Shown: positions 49,690-62,330 of the stretch, one piece after another
Layout of the letters: the number at the start of each line of letters is the position of its first letter
How positions within the stretch are numbered: the stretch's first letter is position 1
Assembly (NCBI RefSeq): GCF_004664715.2
Contig: NC_051071.1
Span: forward strand, 36,751,530 to 36,815,529
Direction: 5' to 3'
Length of the DNA: 64,000 bases
DNA from: Peromyscus leucopus
Lineage: Eukaryota; Chordata; Mammalia; Rodentia; Cricetidae
Made by a program: the position numbers and the translations under genes
Notes under the pieces: generated by a model
What the model was told of the DNA's origin: nothing
Databases searched by the model: none
What the model saw: the letters and a program-made list of their open reading frames with translations, nothing else

Positions 49690-50600
49690 ATGGATCATAG
49701 ACTTCAACATGGTTTCTGGCCACAGCACAGATCATGCACATCCACATAGCCTCCAGTGTCAGCATGTACCACAGACCTCAGAATGCTGTCTGGTGGTGGT
49801 ACAAACCACAGACATCAACATGGCCCTCTGCCACAGCACAGACCATAGCTATCATCATGGTCCTCAGTGGTAGCATATGCTATAGACATCAACATGGCCT
49901 CTGGGGGCATGGGCCACTGACACTAATATGGTTCCCAGCTGCAGTTCAGCCCATTGCCTCTGGCAATAGCATAAACCATGGACATTCACTTTGCCTTTGG
50001 TGGCAACACAGATGACGGATATCAATGTTGGCTTCTTCAGGAACACAGACCATAGACCATGGACCTTAACATGGTCTCTGGTGGCAATTCAGAGCATGGA
50101 TATCAATACAACCTTCAGCTGCTGCATGGACCACAGATACAGTCATGGCCCTGGATGGCAGCACAGATCATGGACATTCACCTGGCCTTTGGTGGTATTA
50201 CTGGCCACCAACATCAACACCAAACCCAACATAGCCTCAATGGCAGCATGGACCATGAACATCAACATGGCCCCCAGTAGCAGCAAGGGCCCATCATAGA
50301 CCTTGGCAGCAGCACACACCACAGATATTAACATGACCAGGCAGCAATATGGGTCACACCCCTGCACCTCCACAACAATGGCCAGGCACATCAACACAAC
50401 CTCCAACTACCATAGGACCACTGATCCCATCATGACATTCTGCAGCAACCTGGACCATGAACACTAACATTTCCTCCTGGGGTAGCACAGATTAAGGGCA
50501 TCCCCCTGGCGTCTGTGGAAGCACGGATCTCCAACATTGACATGGCCTCCAGACCATGGTACATTGGTGGATGTACCTCCACATGGATGGACATCCACGT
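49690..50600. repeat. Degenerate minisatellite, period about 37 bp
   Basis: About two dozen diverged copies of a unit close to ACATGGCCTCTGGTGGCAGC followed by ACAGACCATGGACATCA. Spacing between successive ACATGG-like anchors is mostly 37-39 bases. Because 37 is not a multiple of three, no consistent protein repeat exists, and the open frames seen here (up to about 100 codons on both strands) are by-products. It resembles a dispersed rodent satellite-like repeat that I cannot name with certainty. Confidence 0.7.
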
Positions 50601-50905
50601 GAACCTCAGAATTTAACATGGCCTGTGGCAGCAGCATGGACCAAGGAGGTCTTTTGAAGAGGTCCAATCCGGAAAATGAACCATTCTTCATCTTGGATGT
50701 CATGTCATTGCTCAGAGCCAGGGTGTTCATGCTGCTGGGCAGCGTGTTAATGAGCTGCATGTGTACAAGCTCCAGGCTGCTGCACACCACTCCTCCAAAC
50801 CCACCATTGACCTTGTCTTTCTCTCACTCCTGTCGCTGCCAGCTCTAGTTCCATGTCTCTCCACAGAGCAAGCACTGTGGAAGGCCAGCTAGGAGGCCAG
50901 CGCCC
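50600..50905 (-). pseudogene. Unidentified coding-like block A
   Basis: Read on the minus strand it has an open stretch from about 50,790 to 50,640 with sensible composition (for example SSLELVHMQLINTLPSSMN) ending toward FSGLDLFKRP. There is no ATG context or splice structure. It joins the minisatellite on the left and a minus-strand LTR on the right. It may be part of a processed pseudogene together with block B (51,350-51,790), or both may be parts of one rodent repeat. I do not recognise the parent. Confidence 0.3.
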
Positions 50906-50906
50906 A

Positions 50907-51222
50907 TGTTTTCCCCCAGGGTACTCTTGAGGAGTGAGGGATAATGGATTCAGATAGAAGGATAGAGGGGAGAGAAACAGATAGAAACACAGGATAGCCC
51001 CGGGAAGACCTGAATCCTTAGCCACCAGTCCCTCATGTCTCTTCTAAGGGCTATTTATAGGAATGCCAAGGGGTGGAGCAAAAGACCTCCCCCATCTCAG
51101 CCAAGTGCAGACCCTTTCCAATCACCTGGTAACTACACATGTGGTCAAGAAATCATCTTAATGCAGCCCTGCTGGGTGAAGCAAGCTCAGATCTCACCAG
51201 GAAACCTTTGTGGGCCTCCACA
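50907..51222 (-). mobile_element. LTR on the minus strand
   Basis: Read on the minus strand it starts TGTGGAGGCCCACAAAGG and ends GGGGGAAAACA. It has TATAAATA (plus-strand 51,052-51,059) and a pyrimidine-rich R/U5 (CTGTTTCTCTCCCCTC). At 316 bp this suits a solo class II LTR. It separates two coding-like blocks at 50,600-50,905 and 51,350-51,790. No target-site duplication was resolved. Confidence 0.5.
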
Positions 51223-51349
51223 ATGTACCACTCTGTTCTTCCATCTTTTCCACCTCTCCATTACATATTCTTTTGATGAAATGACACTGGAAACTGCATT
51301 GTGTTGTACAGTATATTGTTGCCCAAATAGGTTTACATGAAAATATTCA

Positions 51350-51790
51350 TTGCAAGCAGTCATTGGTCTGGTTCAATGAAGCACTGTAAATACTGGACCA
51401 TCACTGAGATTCATCACGGCTATCCTGCTGGTGTCCAGATTCAGAGTGATCTTGCAGCTAGGCAGGGCATCAGGGGGCAGGTTATGTGAGAGCTCCAGGC
51501 TGCCACACATCGTGGACTTTGTGCTTGTGGCCTCCAGGCAGCACCACTACCCATGCCCTCAGTCTCCCAGCAGTGCAAGCAGGGTGGGCTACAGTGCTGG
51601 GGGTGGCCCTATACGGTAATGATATCTGGTTCTGCTGGACCAGCTCCTTCACACAACTTGATGATGGAGTTGATGTTGGATTGGACCTACTCAGAGTGCT
51701 GGGTCTGAGACTGGATGGCAGCATAGCTGGCCTTGCTGCTTAGGTCTTCCAGGAGGTATCTGCCTGTGTGGACCTTCCAGGTGGAGTAGT
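51350..51790 (-). pseudogene. Unidentified coding-like block B
   Basis: The minus strand from about 51,790 reads open through YLLEDLSSKASYAAIQSQTQ, hits TAG at 51,687-51,689, then continues in frame with VQSNINSIIK before drifting out of frame. Farther on, at 51,480-51,380, an open piece contains SSLEL and LPSCKITLNLDTS, and SSLEL also occurs in block A. It looks like a decayed cDNA-like sequence of unknown origin. Confidence 0.35.
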
Positions 51791-52424
51791 ATCTTTTTAA
51801 AAGAATTAGTGCCTTGGAACGTGATTATAGCTACAATAAATTAAATTAGAAGTTCTTTGATTTAACCTTGCTGGTGACCTTTAAGGATATGATAAATGTT
51901 AAACAGTATTCATAAATGTGTACAATAAATACAATAAGAAATATAATACATAATGATATAAAAACTGTACTGGAAAATACTCTAAGCACACATAAGTCTA
52001 ACATCTACTAATACTAAATATTTCCACTCTATATTTTCTCACATATATGTGAGCATATATTTATAATAAAAGCCATAATATTATCTTAAATACATTATAG
52101 ATATTGTATATATTTTTACCATATGCACATGTTAAATATGATCTATAAAATGGTGCACAATATCTCATTGTTGCATTTAAATATTTACTAACCACATCAC
52201 ATATTATTTGGTATGTTTAATTTATTACAAGTATTTTGCCACATCACTAAAAATCCTTCATGACATCATTGAAGTAATTGTATGGTTGACTCAGAAAAAA
52301 ATGTATCATATTTACCAAAAAGGAGTAATTTTCTGTTTTGATATAATAATGTAGTGACATGCCTTCTGAATGTTTGGAATCACAGTAAGAATCACATTTT
52401 AAACAGATTTTTAAAAAGATTTCT

Positions 52425-52635
52425 TTTTTGTTCTATGATATGGTGTTTTGTAGCATGTATGTCTGGGCAACACTTGCATTCACTGGCCTTTGGAGGCCAG
52501 AAGTGGGAATTGGATCCCCTGGAACTGGAGTTACAGACAGTTGTGAGCTTCCATATGGGTGTTGAGAACTGAATCCCTGGTCCTCTGGAAGAGCAACCAG
52601 TGTTCTTAACTGCTGAGTCATCGCTCCTGCCCCCA
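52425..52635 (-). mobile_element. B3 SINE, antisense
   Basis: GGCCTTTGGAGGCCAGAAGT, TGGAACTGGAGTTACAGACA and CTTAACTGCTGAGTCATCGC, the reverse of a full B3. It is in the 15-kb KCNIP4 intron. Confidence 0.8.
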
Positions 52636-53445
52636 AGAATCATGTTTCAAATAGCAATCCACCACCACACAGAGAGATACAAGCACACATTAATGGAAAT
52701 GTAATTTTATACAACCATGGACCAGAACTTAAAGGTATTGTGATGATATTCTCCTTCCATTTTCCCTTCACCATTTTTCTAACATGTTATGGTCACTGAA
52801 CTCTAATTTCAGTACCTCCATGGCTTCAATTTGAAGTTTGCACATTGCACAGTGACATGGATATAAAAACAACTCCTCTCAGAACTTCCTATTGTTGAAT
52901 ATGTAAATTAATTAAAATGTTTCCTTTTTAGAAATGATTCTGCAGCAAACGTTTTTCTCTCTTTCTCATAGTTCTGTCTTATTTTCATAAGAAAGAGGAA
53001 CTGGTGGGTAAGGGGCCCTAAGACACAGAAATTAAGTGTAATAATGACTAGAGATTGTTAATGTGAGGGCTGTCTGGGTCAGCAGCTCTCTGTGTTGGAT
53101 AATACCAGCTGCTCATGTTGCCTGAGGAATGCATACTGTCCTGTTGTATTTACTTTATGGATGGGTGCTCAGGGATGTGACAGAATCAGAATCACAGCAC
53201 AGAGCTTGAAACAACAGTGTTGGAAGCTGAACCAGACATCTGATTCAAATTCCAGGCTTCCCTTTTTGCTTGGACTGAAGCCGAGGCCTCTGGTCATGTA
53301 GATTATCAAGCTACAAACATGTGCTTCACAATCGTTGCTGGCTCTGTAGGAGAAAATTGTGGGGTGATGTGAAGGAGAGGCTCCATTCCACTTTAGTTTC
53401 TTGCAAGTGACATTACAGAACATTTAGAGGTGTCAGGAATTCATA

Positions 53446-53615
53446 GTTTTGTTTATTTGTTTGTTTGTTCTTGTTTTTTAAGACAGGGTTTCTCTGTGTA
53501 GCTCTGACTGGCTTGAAACTCACTTTGTAGAGCAATCTGGCCTCAAATTCACAGAGATCCTCCTGCTTCTGCCTCCCAAGTACTAAGATTAAAGGCATGC
53601 ACTACCATAGACTGG
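53446..53615 (-). mobile_element. B1 SINE with 12-bp TSD
   Basis: It begins TTTGTTTATTTGTTTGTTTG, then AAGACAGGGTTTCTCTGTGT, and ends ACTACCATAGACTGG. CAGGAATTCATA is duplicated at 53,434-53,445 and 53,616-53,627. Confidence 0.88.
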
Positions 53616-55394
53616 CAGGAATTCATAATTCTTTACATGAATTAATGAATGAATAAATTAGAAAATGGACTTCTAAAAAGTCAGCAGACTCAGTTTGTGT
53701 ATATGTGTCCTGATATAAAAGCTATTGGAAGACAGGAAAAGCTAAAAGGGGCTCTCAAATAATAGTTCTATGTCCAGTCACAATCTCAGGCTGAGAGCCA
53801 CACATACTGATTTCAAATCATGGAGACTGAACAGATTATAACCATAACCCTTGACCTTACTAGAACTGAAAATTTTTTGTGTGACATAATTTTTTATACT
53901 CATTAGACACACATTTTAGTCTCAATAGCTTGAAATGGAGGTACGTCAAAGGGACAACAGAACCAAGCAAAACATTTCACTTGACTACAATAGAACAGAG
54001 TGAGCACCATTTAAGTAGGGTCACAGCAGCTTTTAATGCAAGATATAAAATAAATACCCGTGCGCCCATAGTGATACAAGTAAGTGTTGCATTTATTGAT
54101 TACTTCCTGGAGCCAGAAGGACAGATTGTCCACGCAGACTTCCAAATGACAAAGTTACCTCCTGTGCTGCCCTTACATGTGCTTGATGCACAAATCACTT
54201 CTTTCTAAAGAGCATTATTTTGCAAATGGGGAGACACTCTACTAGGAAATTTGACAAATGCCATTTCAGGCAGTCAGACAAGGTCAGCATCAACAGTCAT
54301 AAATCATTTTGACAGTCTGAACTCATTCTATGTGATAAAATATCCCTCTTCTGCTGTGCTCTTCAGTTCCCAAACCAATAACCCCAGTTTAATCATGAGC
54401 GAACCATCATACAAATCTGAACTGAAGGACGTTCTACCAAATACCTGAGCAATACTTCCTCAAAACTGTCAAGCTGGTTACAAACAAGGCAAGCCTATGA
54501 AACTACCAGTGTTAACAAGAGTCTAATGCAACAACATGCTGTCTAAATGAAATGTGGGCAGGGCTAAACGAAATGCCATCTTAAATGAGGTACTGGGTCA
54601 GAAAAACGACATCCAGTAAAGCCCGAAGAAATCTGAATATAGCATGGAATTTAGTTAATACTAATATGCCCATATGAATTCATGAACTGGAGCAAGCATA
54701 CTGGATTAAACTATGATACAACAGAGGAAACTGCATGTCACATGGGATTTCTGTGCTATCTGCATTCTTATGTAAGTGCAAAACAGCTAATATTAAACAG
54801 TTATTATAGAAGGAATTAAAAAAAAGAGATTAGTCACCAGTCCATGGGAACAGTTATAGATGGTCATTGTATGTATATTTCTCTTGTCCTGTTATGCTCT
54901 TTTGTTTCCAAAATTTCATTGACTATGAAGGCCTTTGCCGTCAGGAAGTCACAGGACATGCACTTGGAGGTGACGGGAAATGGAGGGAGAGCATCCGGGC
55001 CAGGAGGTGTTGGACCTCTGATGTTAGTAAAGGAGGAAGTTGAAGTTATGGGATGACAGGAGAAGCTGAACTACATGAAGCAGGACCCCAGTCCTGGAGA
55101 ATCCACAGAATGTTTGCACGGGGCCCAGGTGAGGAAGCCTCACACTGAAAAGAGGTGGGAGTCTACAGAGTTTAGTCACAAGCTTGGGGGGCACAACTTA
55201 CACCATGGCAAGCAATTTTTCCTATTTTGTTCACTGCTGCCTCTAGCATGCCGAAGGGTGTTTGGCACATAGTGTGCTTGAGGGGTATTTGTAAAACGAA
55301 TGAATGAAGCTAACCAATATCTAGGGATGCCTTTGGTGAGAGCAGAGGCCCCTGGAATGATTAGAAAGCAACAATAATTCTGTACCAAGAAGAA

Positions 55395-55396
<2 letters not shown>

Positions 55397-55428
<32 letters not shown>
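55397..55428. repeat. (GT)n microsatellite
   Basis: Uninterrupted TG run in the 15-kb KCNIP4 intron. Confidence 0.97.
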
Positions 55429-55432
<4 letters not shown>

Positions 55433-56237
55433 AAACAGAAAGATTAATACATTTGATAAAAATGGAATTCTATAGCAATAAAAAACATTGCCTAAAATAA
55501 CTCCCTCCTGACATTTCAAAGAAAATAGCTATGCCATTTAGCAAAATGGCACATCTAGAAAGTTTTTCCATAAACTTAACTGATATTTGTATGAAAATAT
55601 TTTTTGTCAACACTGTGAATAACAGAGCTATTAGTTTGGGGCAATGCCTCGACTGCCTACCTCCAGGGGGTGCCGATCATATCATTTTCCATGGGAATTG
55701 AGTTGTCTACAAATAGCATTTCCTTTCAGCTCTAACTCATCAATTACCTATAGTAGCAATTGTACGTGTTTCAGAATTATTCTGACAGAAAGAACATTTC
55801 AACTCAGCTTCAATAACATGAGCAATCTGGGAAATTCTCAGCAATGTGAGTTACCTGGTAGTGATTGTGTTTGGTAGAATGGACTGTAATGGGCTGCCTG
55901 ATTTGCAAAATCAAAAATATTTGGTACTTTACAGGACAGTTTTCTGGCTGCTCATTAAGACCCCAGGTTTTAGAGACTGTGCTGCAGATGAATAACATTC
56001 ACTTCTGATTCCCTCTCAATTATCCAAATGACTAAACAAGTCAGCCTTTCTTTCATACATCATGGTTTTTGTCTCTAATATATAGTGAAGTGCACAAATC
56101 TTTCATTTTCTGTTTGATTAATTTAAAAATTATGAACTAAAGAATACATATTGGGGAGGTGGGAGAGATGCTGAAAGTTAGTGCTATAAATTTATTTTGG
56201 GGAATCCTAGTGCCAAAGCTTGAACTAAAGTAACATG

Positions 56238-56300
<63 letters not shown>

Positions 56301-56465
56301 ATCTATCTATATCTATATCTGTCTATCTATCTACCAACATATCTATCATCTATCTATCTCTTACCTATTATCTATCAATTTATCTATCAGTCATCATCTG
56401 TCTCCTATATATCCTCTGTCTATCTACCATCTAGCTACCTATCTACATATTATCACCATCTATTA
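56238..56465. repeat. (CT)n followed by degenerate (TATC)n
   Basis: Pure CT to 56,297, then TATC repeats with interruptions to about 56,465. Confidence 0.95.
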
Positions 56466-56793
56466 CATTAATCAAAAGATACTGAAAGCTTTATCAGTGA
56501 TTGCAAAATAAGGGATAATTTATAACTTATACACCATGAAATAAAGCAAAGGGGTCTCTGGTTCATCAAGAATGTAGGTACCTTCTATATGCTGAAAGGT
56601 CTTCTGAAATACTTGATGTTGCAATCTCCACAGAGGAGATTGGATAGAAAATTATTCCCACCACTCCCTGTTTATAAAACCTCAGTTAAACCCCACCTCA
56701 GTACAGGAGAGTCTGGGAACAGCCCAAGCATGTGCTCACTGAGTACATGGAGAGCAATTGCCAACAGCTGCTGTGGCTTTTATCATATTTTGT

Positions 56794-56796
<3 letters not shown>

Positions 56797-56856
<60 letters not shown>

Positions 56857-56866
56857 ATATATATAA
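56797..56866. repeat. (AT)n tract
   Basis: AT dinucleotide run with two short TTTAT interruptions; self-complementary. Confidence 0.97.
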
Positions 56867-59717
56867 ATCACATTTGATTATAGTTTACTGTAGACTTTGT
56901 TAGAGACATTAATACTATTCATGCACTATATGTATAGACATTATCTATCAGTTATCTATTCATTTATGTTGTTATAATTCTAAAGTATAAAGTCTCTTTA
57001 AAGACAAAATCAGCCAGCTATGGGGATTTCAGGTGCAAGATGTATATGAAATTGGAGAACTATATGTGTGCCAACCACTGTTTGAGGCCAGGCAGCTTGA
57101 GTTTGAATCTTGAGTGTTATACATTCCACCTCCATCACCATGGCAAGATATGTAACTTTGTGACTCCCCTTGCTCATTTGCTAAAAGGAGATAACCATAG
57201 TACACAGAAGGGTTACAGAAATTAATGTTATGTGATTAACTCAATATAATGCCTAAAATAATGAAAGCTAAATAAGCATGGGTTTATTTTATCATCGAGT
57301 AGCTATTGTTACTAACATTTAAGCAAGCACTTACTTCAGTAAATGTTATTTTAATGAGATAAAAATCTGTCATAATGTCACAGGGTAGTTATCTAGGTCT
57401 TTGCCTGAATATGCTTAACTATTCTAGATTACTGTGTCATCTATTGTGATGTGATGATAAATGCCGGAATTAATTATCTCTATTAGAAAACGCCTAAAGT
57501 AATAAATGCTATAGCTAAAAATCTAATAAATATTGAGCATTTATTTGGTGGCAGGCTCAGAACCAAACCCACTACTCCTATTATAATTTTCCCATTTGTA
57601 TGCTAACCTGTGAATTTGCGTCACTGCTGGGGTTGTAGTGATATGAATACTAAGGCCTAGAGGGTTTAAATACTAAATCTAGGGTTCCACAGCTACTTGG
57701 CAGCAAGAAGGAGGTTGGATCCAGTCATAATCAAAACCATGTCCCTTCTGACTTGTTAATTCTGCCGTTCACCTTTAAGCAAATACTATCAATCTTCCAT
57801 TTTCCATTTATCTCAACATCATAATAATCTGTTGCTGTTGGTTGTTGCTATTAAAAGTGTGTTCCCTCCCAAGCCATTTCTATCTTCTAGATACCTTCCA
57901 GGTAGCTAATTCATTTAGAAATATAACTACAGTTTCTCATTTTAAAATTTGATTTTCATTATTTATTGACATGCATGGAATTAATAGTTTATAGTAAAAG
58001 TAAAGGCATTATGCCTATATGCATATCACATATAACTGTCACAGCTAACCTCCCAAATTAAAATGAGCCCTAATTATAATTACTGGTGTTTTATATAAAC
58101 ATCATAAAAGCATTGTTATGTATTATCCCACAGAGTTGACAATAGGTTAATGTACATGCAAAATTGAACGTAAACTTCTATGAGACACCGATAGCAGAAT
58201 ATCATGTTTCCAATACACAAATTGTTTCTAGTAATAAAATCCCTAGTAGTTTTTGCCTCTGCCATTCTCTGTAATTTACTATGATTTTTCTAATTAGGTG
58301 AATTAGACTATTGATTTTTACAATTTCAATATAGGTGTATTGAGGCTATGCTGGTATTAGCACTATAGAATAAGACCTGATAAGACATTCCCCTCAAGAA
58401 GTCTTAAGCTGTCACTAGAACTAGTATTTCAGGAGATCTAGGACACCCTTACACTTTGCTCTTTGGCCCAGTAACTGCTGTTTCTGCATCCAGGATAACC
58501 CTGTTCATCCTGCCTTGACTTCCTGGTTCACACTTCCTCAATCACTAGCACCTTCCGCCCTTCTCTTCTTAGGATATTTCTTGGTAAAGTTTTGTAAGAT
58601 GAGGTTTAATATATCTGGTCCAGAATTTTCAAACCCATGACCTGAGGTCTTCATGAGGACAGAGTATTCTGTACATACGACATGGTATTCTGGAAATTTT
58701 ACTCTAGCACCATTGATTGTTTACAACAATCCACCTTTCTTTCTTCAGCCTGCCTCCATGTAGCCTTGTATTCAGAGTGTTGTCCAAGCCCAAACTGTTT
58801 TCCCTCCTAAACATGTCAGATGGTTACAATTCTGTAATGTTCATGTTTAATAATTTCGAATTCATCTCTCGCCCCATCTCAAAGGCTTTTACTGAAGTTC
58901 AGTTTTTCATCAGGTCCTGTCTGGACTCTTAGAATAAGTAGCTTCTAGTTGCACTCTTAGTTTCAGGAACATAGTTGGCACCATGAACAGCCCTGTTGAA
59001 ACTTCCTCAGCAGTCCTTATGTCCTACAACATAGTCGTCAACCTCTTTGGTTGGCAGCCTGCTTGAGATGTGGCCTTTGCTTCCTTTCCCAACCCTTTCT
59101 TCTGGCTCATATACTTGCATTCCATCTTCCAGAAGATCTGCAGATGTTTTCTCTTTATTCCCAGGGTGATATTCTCCACCCAGACTCTGCCTCATGCTTC
59201 CCTTATCAAACCTGTATTCCCTTGATCAACTGCTACTGCTTCTGCTACTTTCTCCATCAGATAGCTTTGCTGTTGCGGTCCCTTCTGCCTCTGGTTCCTT
59301 TTCCTGTCTAGTCTCATTCCATCATCTCACTTACTTTGTCAGGGTCCTTATTAAAATTTCTTTACATGTGTGTCAGCTTCATCCTCCTCCACCCCCTCAA
59401 AATAGGAAATATATTCACTAAATAATATACCTCCTAAATGCTACAATGCACACGCTTTAGTATCTGTCTGCCTGTTTATTTGTCTGTCTGTCTATCATTT
59501 CCCTGACCCTGAAATTACAAATTAAGATAATAGATAATTTGCCCAGAAACAAAATACAGTCACTCAGAATGTAAGCAAATCTGTCAACAAAACATTCTTC
59601 TCCCAGTTTTCTTAACAAAAGTAAAAGTCACAGACACCTATCCCAAGTGCATATTCCATTTATTCTCCTAGCAACCACACTTAAATATACTGTTACCTCT
59701 ATCCTGCTAGAGTAAAC

Positions 59718-59896
<179 letters not shown>

Positions 59897-60405
59897 ACAT
59901 TTTTATTAAGGTTATCATATCCCATACTTCATGAAGAGCACTGCATGCTTTTGCTGTAGGTTTCTTAACATTTTTTATTTCATTGCAAACTCTGGGGCTA
60001 GTGAAGGCAGCATTTTTGTATTAAATATCTTGCATTACTCTACATTTACTAGGCTTCTGCATCAGAGATTAAGTATATCATGTCTTTATGTCCAAATACT
60101 AGCCCACAGTAAATAACAGTAAATGTCAGATAAATCATTTGCCTTCTGGGATTGTCCTCATGCTGTTGAGGAGAGCCATGCATGAACAGATAGCACATAT
60201 TCGAAAGCACACTAAATGTAGGTTGTAATTTTTCCAACTTTGGAAAGATAAGAACAACTACATTGTAACATAATAAAGAGGAAGGGGGTGTTTTTGGACC
60301 TTTCAAAAATGAGCAAGTATTAACCTCTAACTTTTCTGCTACAAAGATCAAAATCCCTTTCAGAGTGTCCTAAGTTAAATGGTAGAACAAGAGTTTAGGG
60401 CTTAC

Positions 60406-60476
60406 CTCAAAACTCACAGCTCCATTGTGGTCTGTATCGAATGCATTGAACAGAAAATGTGCATATGTTGTGGAGT
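60406..60476 (-). CDS. KCNIP4: KCNIP4 71-nt exon (EF-hand 2)
   Basis: On the minus strand the acceptor is CAATGTTTCAG and the donor is GAG|GTAAGC. The exon begins with two bases that complete an Asp codon (phase 1 entry), then 23 codons [18 protein letters not shown] and onward. It carries the first 11 residues of the EF-2 loop ([11 protein letters not shown]); the twelfth, Asp, comes from the next exon. Confidence 0.96.
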
Positions 60477-61895
60477 CTGAAACATTGAAAAAGGGATATC
60501 ATTTAGTTAGTATTTCTATAGCCCACCCCATTTTCTTCAACTTGTGTATTTGATCTCTGCTGCCCACCCTCTTTCTTTAGTGAACTGCAACTTGAGATTT
60601 ATAGGAATGAGCTACATTCTGAGGCCCTTGGTGATATTTTCTGTGAGCCCCTGGCTAGGATTAATGTCAAAATATGAGATCGTTCATGTTGATCTCAACT
60701 CTGAAATGAGTAATGATGGTGCCATAGGTGGATGCCAAGATTATGGAGACATGTCTGGACATTGCTTGGTGCTTGGCAAAATTTTATCTCCATTAGTAAA
60801 GAAGTAAAAAGCCAAATAATGAGACATGAATGAAGTGATATCATTAATACCCCTGTATTATTATTGCCATTGTTTTTATAGCTCAGAGAAATATTTTGGA
60901 CTTAAAGTGGTTGAGGACTTTACCAATGCCACATAGTCACTAAGATGTAGATATGAGACAGGAACATTCTGAGCTTGTCCCATGACCAATAAATTTGGCT
61001 CCTGCCTAAGTGGTAACTTAAGCAGCTTCTGGTGGTTAAGATGTAGAGGATTTTGTAGACCCTGAAATTCTTATTTCCCATGTTATTGCATGCAGTACGG
61101 TGCTACTATCCTATTTGTGTTCTGGGTGGGATTCAATGCTCTAGGTAGTAAGGACAAATGTGGGGACTTGACATCCCCACTTCCTCTAGATGCAGTCACT
61201 GAAGATCTCAGAAATCTCACTCCTCCCCTGGGTTTGCTTCACAAGGCTCCTCCATCCCTCCCTTTGCTTTGCTTTTGTTTTACTAGGCTCTGAGCTTTCT
61301 TCAGTTTTCATTTAAAAAGTATTTCTTTTTGTTTTCTTTTCTTAACGCCCAGCTTTAGTCTTTAAGTGCTTTTGTGCTCATTCTTGATCAAATTTGCATG
61401 ATTATGTTAAATACTTCACCTCATGGGTTTTAGCCTTTAGTCTTCACCCTACAAGAATGTAACCTTTCAGCCTTCTGCTTCTAGCCCTTTATCTTCTGCT
61501 TAAAAGCTCATTAATTTCTATTTTGTGACTTTTGGTTTCTATTTTTACTGGGATTTACTATAACTTCTCTTCCTTTTTGACATTATGAATTGATTTTAAA
61601 AGGCTGTCAAGGAGCTAAATCAGGGTAGCAGGGATAGGGAATTACTTTTCCAAATCAAAACAAGTATCAGTGCTCCTCGTCTTTCAAAGTTTCTACATTC
61701 TGCCAGAGGAAATCCAACTTTCTCTCTGCACTCTACAGTTTTACCTCAGTGTTTCATCAGAGTCCCTTGCTGGTCATTAACATGAAGGTCATGCATCTTA
61801 AAACTGAATGCACATTCAGTATCTCAAAAATGATGGTAACAGCTCAACTCATCTCTCATTGCGAAATACAATATAATGCATCATTGACCTCAACT

Positions 61896-61897
<2 letters not shown>

Positions 61898-61943
<46 letters not shown>

Positions 61944-61961
61944 CTCCCTCCCCCCCTCTCT

Positions 61962-62024
<63 letters not shown>

Positions 62025-62025
62025 T
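61898..62025. repeat. Compound (CT)n-(C-rich)-(GT)n
   Basis: CT run 61,898-61,940, a CCCTCC spacer, then GT from about 61,961 to 62,025 with small interruptions. Confidence 0.95.
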
Positions 62026-62099
62026 TTCATGCCCAGATGTGCAGGCATATTTGCACATACATGCATAAATAAACACAAGTTGTCAATGGGGGTATTTTT

Positions 62100-62330
62100 A
62101 TCTATTACTTTCTGCTTTACTTTTTGAGGCAGGGCTTCTCACTGAACATAGAACTCACTATTTCAGATAGCCTAGTTGGCCATGAGCCTCTGGGAAGCAC
62201 CTGCCTACACCCTGCCAGCACTATGGTCACAGATGCATTTCACCACACCTGCACTTATGTGAGTGTAGGGAATCAGAGCTCAGTTGTGCATACTTGGGCC
62301 ATTAACTAAACCATCTTCTCAGTCCCATTA
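62100..62330 (-). mobile_element. B4-type SINE, antisense
   Basis: TTTTTGAGGCAGGGCTTCTC, CCTGCCAGCACTATGGTCAC, GGAATCAGAGCTCAGTTGTG and CTAAACCATCTTCTCAGTCC follow the reverse order of B4. Confidence 0.6.

Noticed and set aside
49734..50406. Open frames of 87-102 codons on both strands around 50 kb
   Set aside because: They lie in a 37-bp minisatellite. The period is not divisible by three and both strands are equally open, so they are by-products of the repeat.
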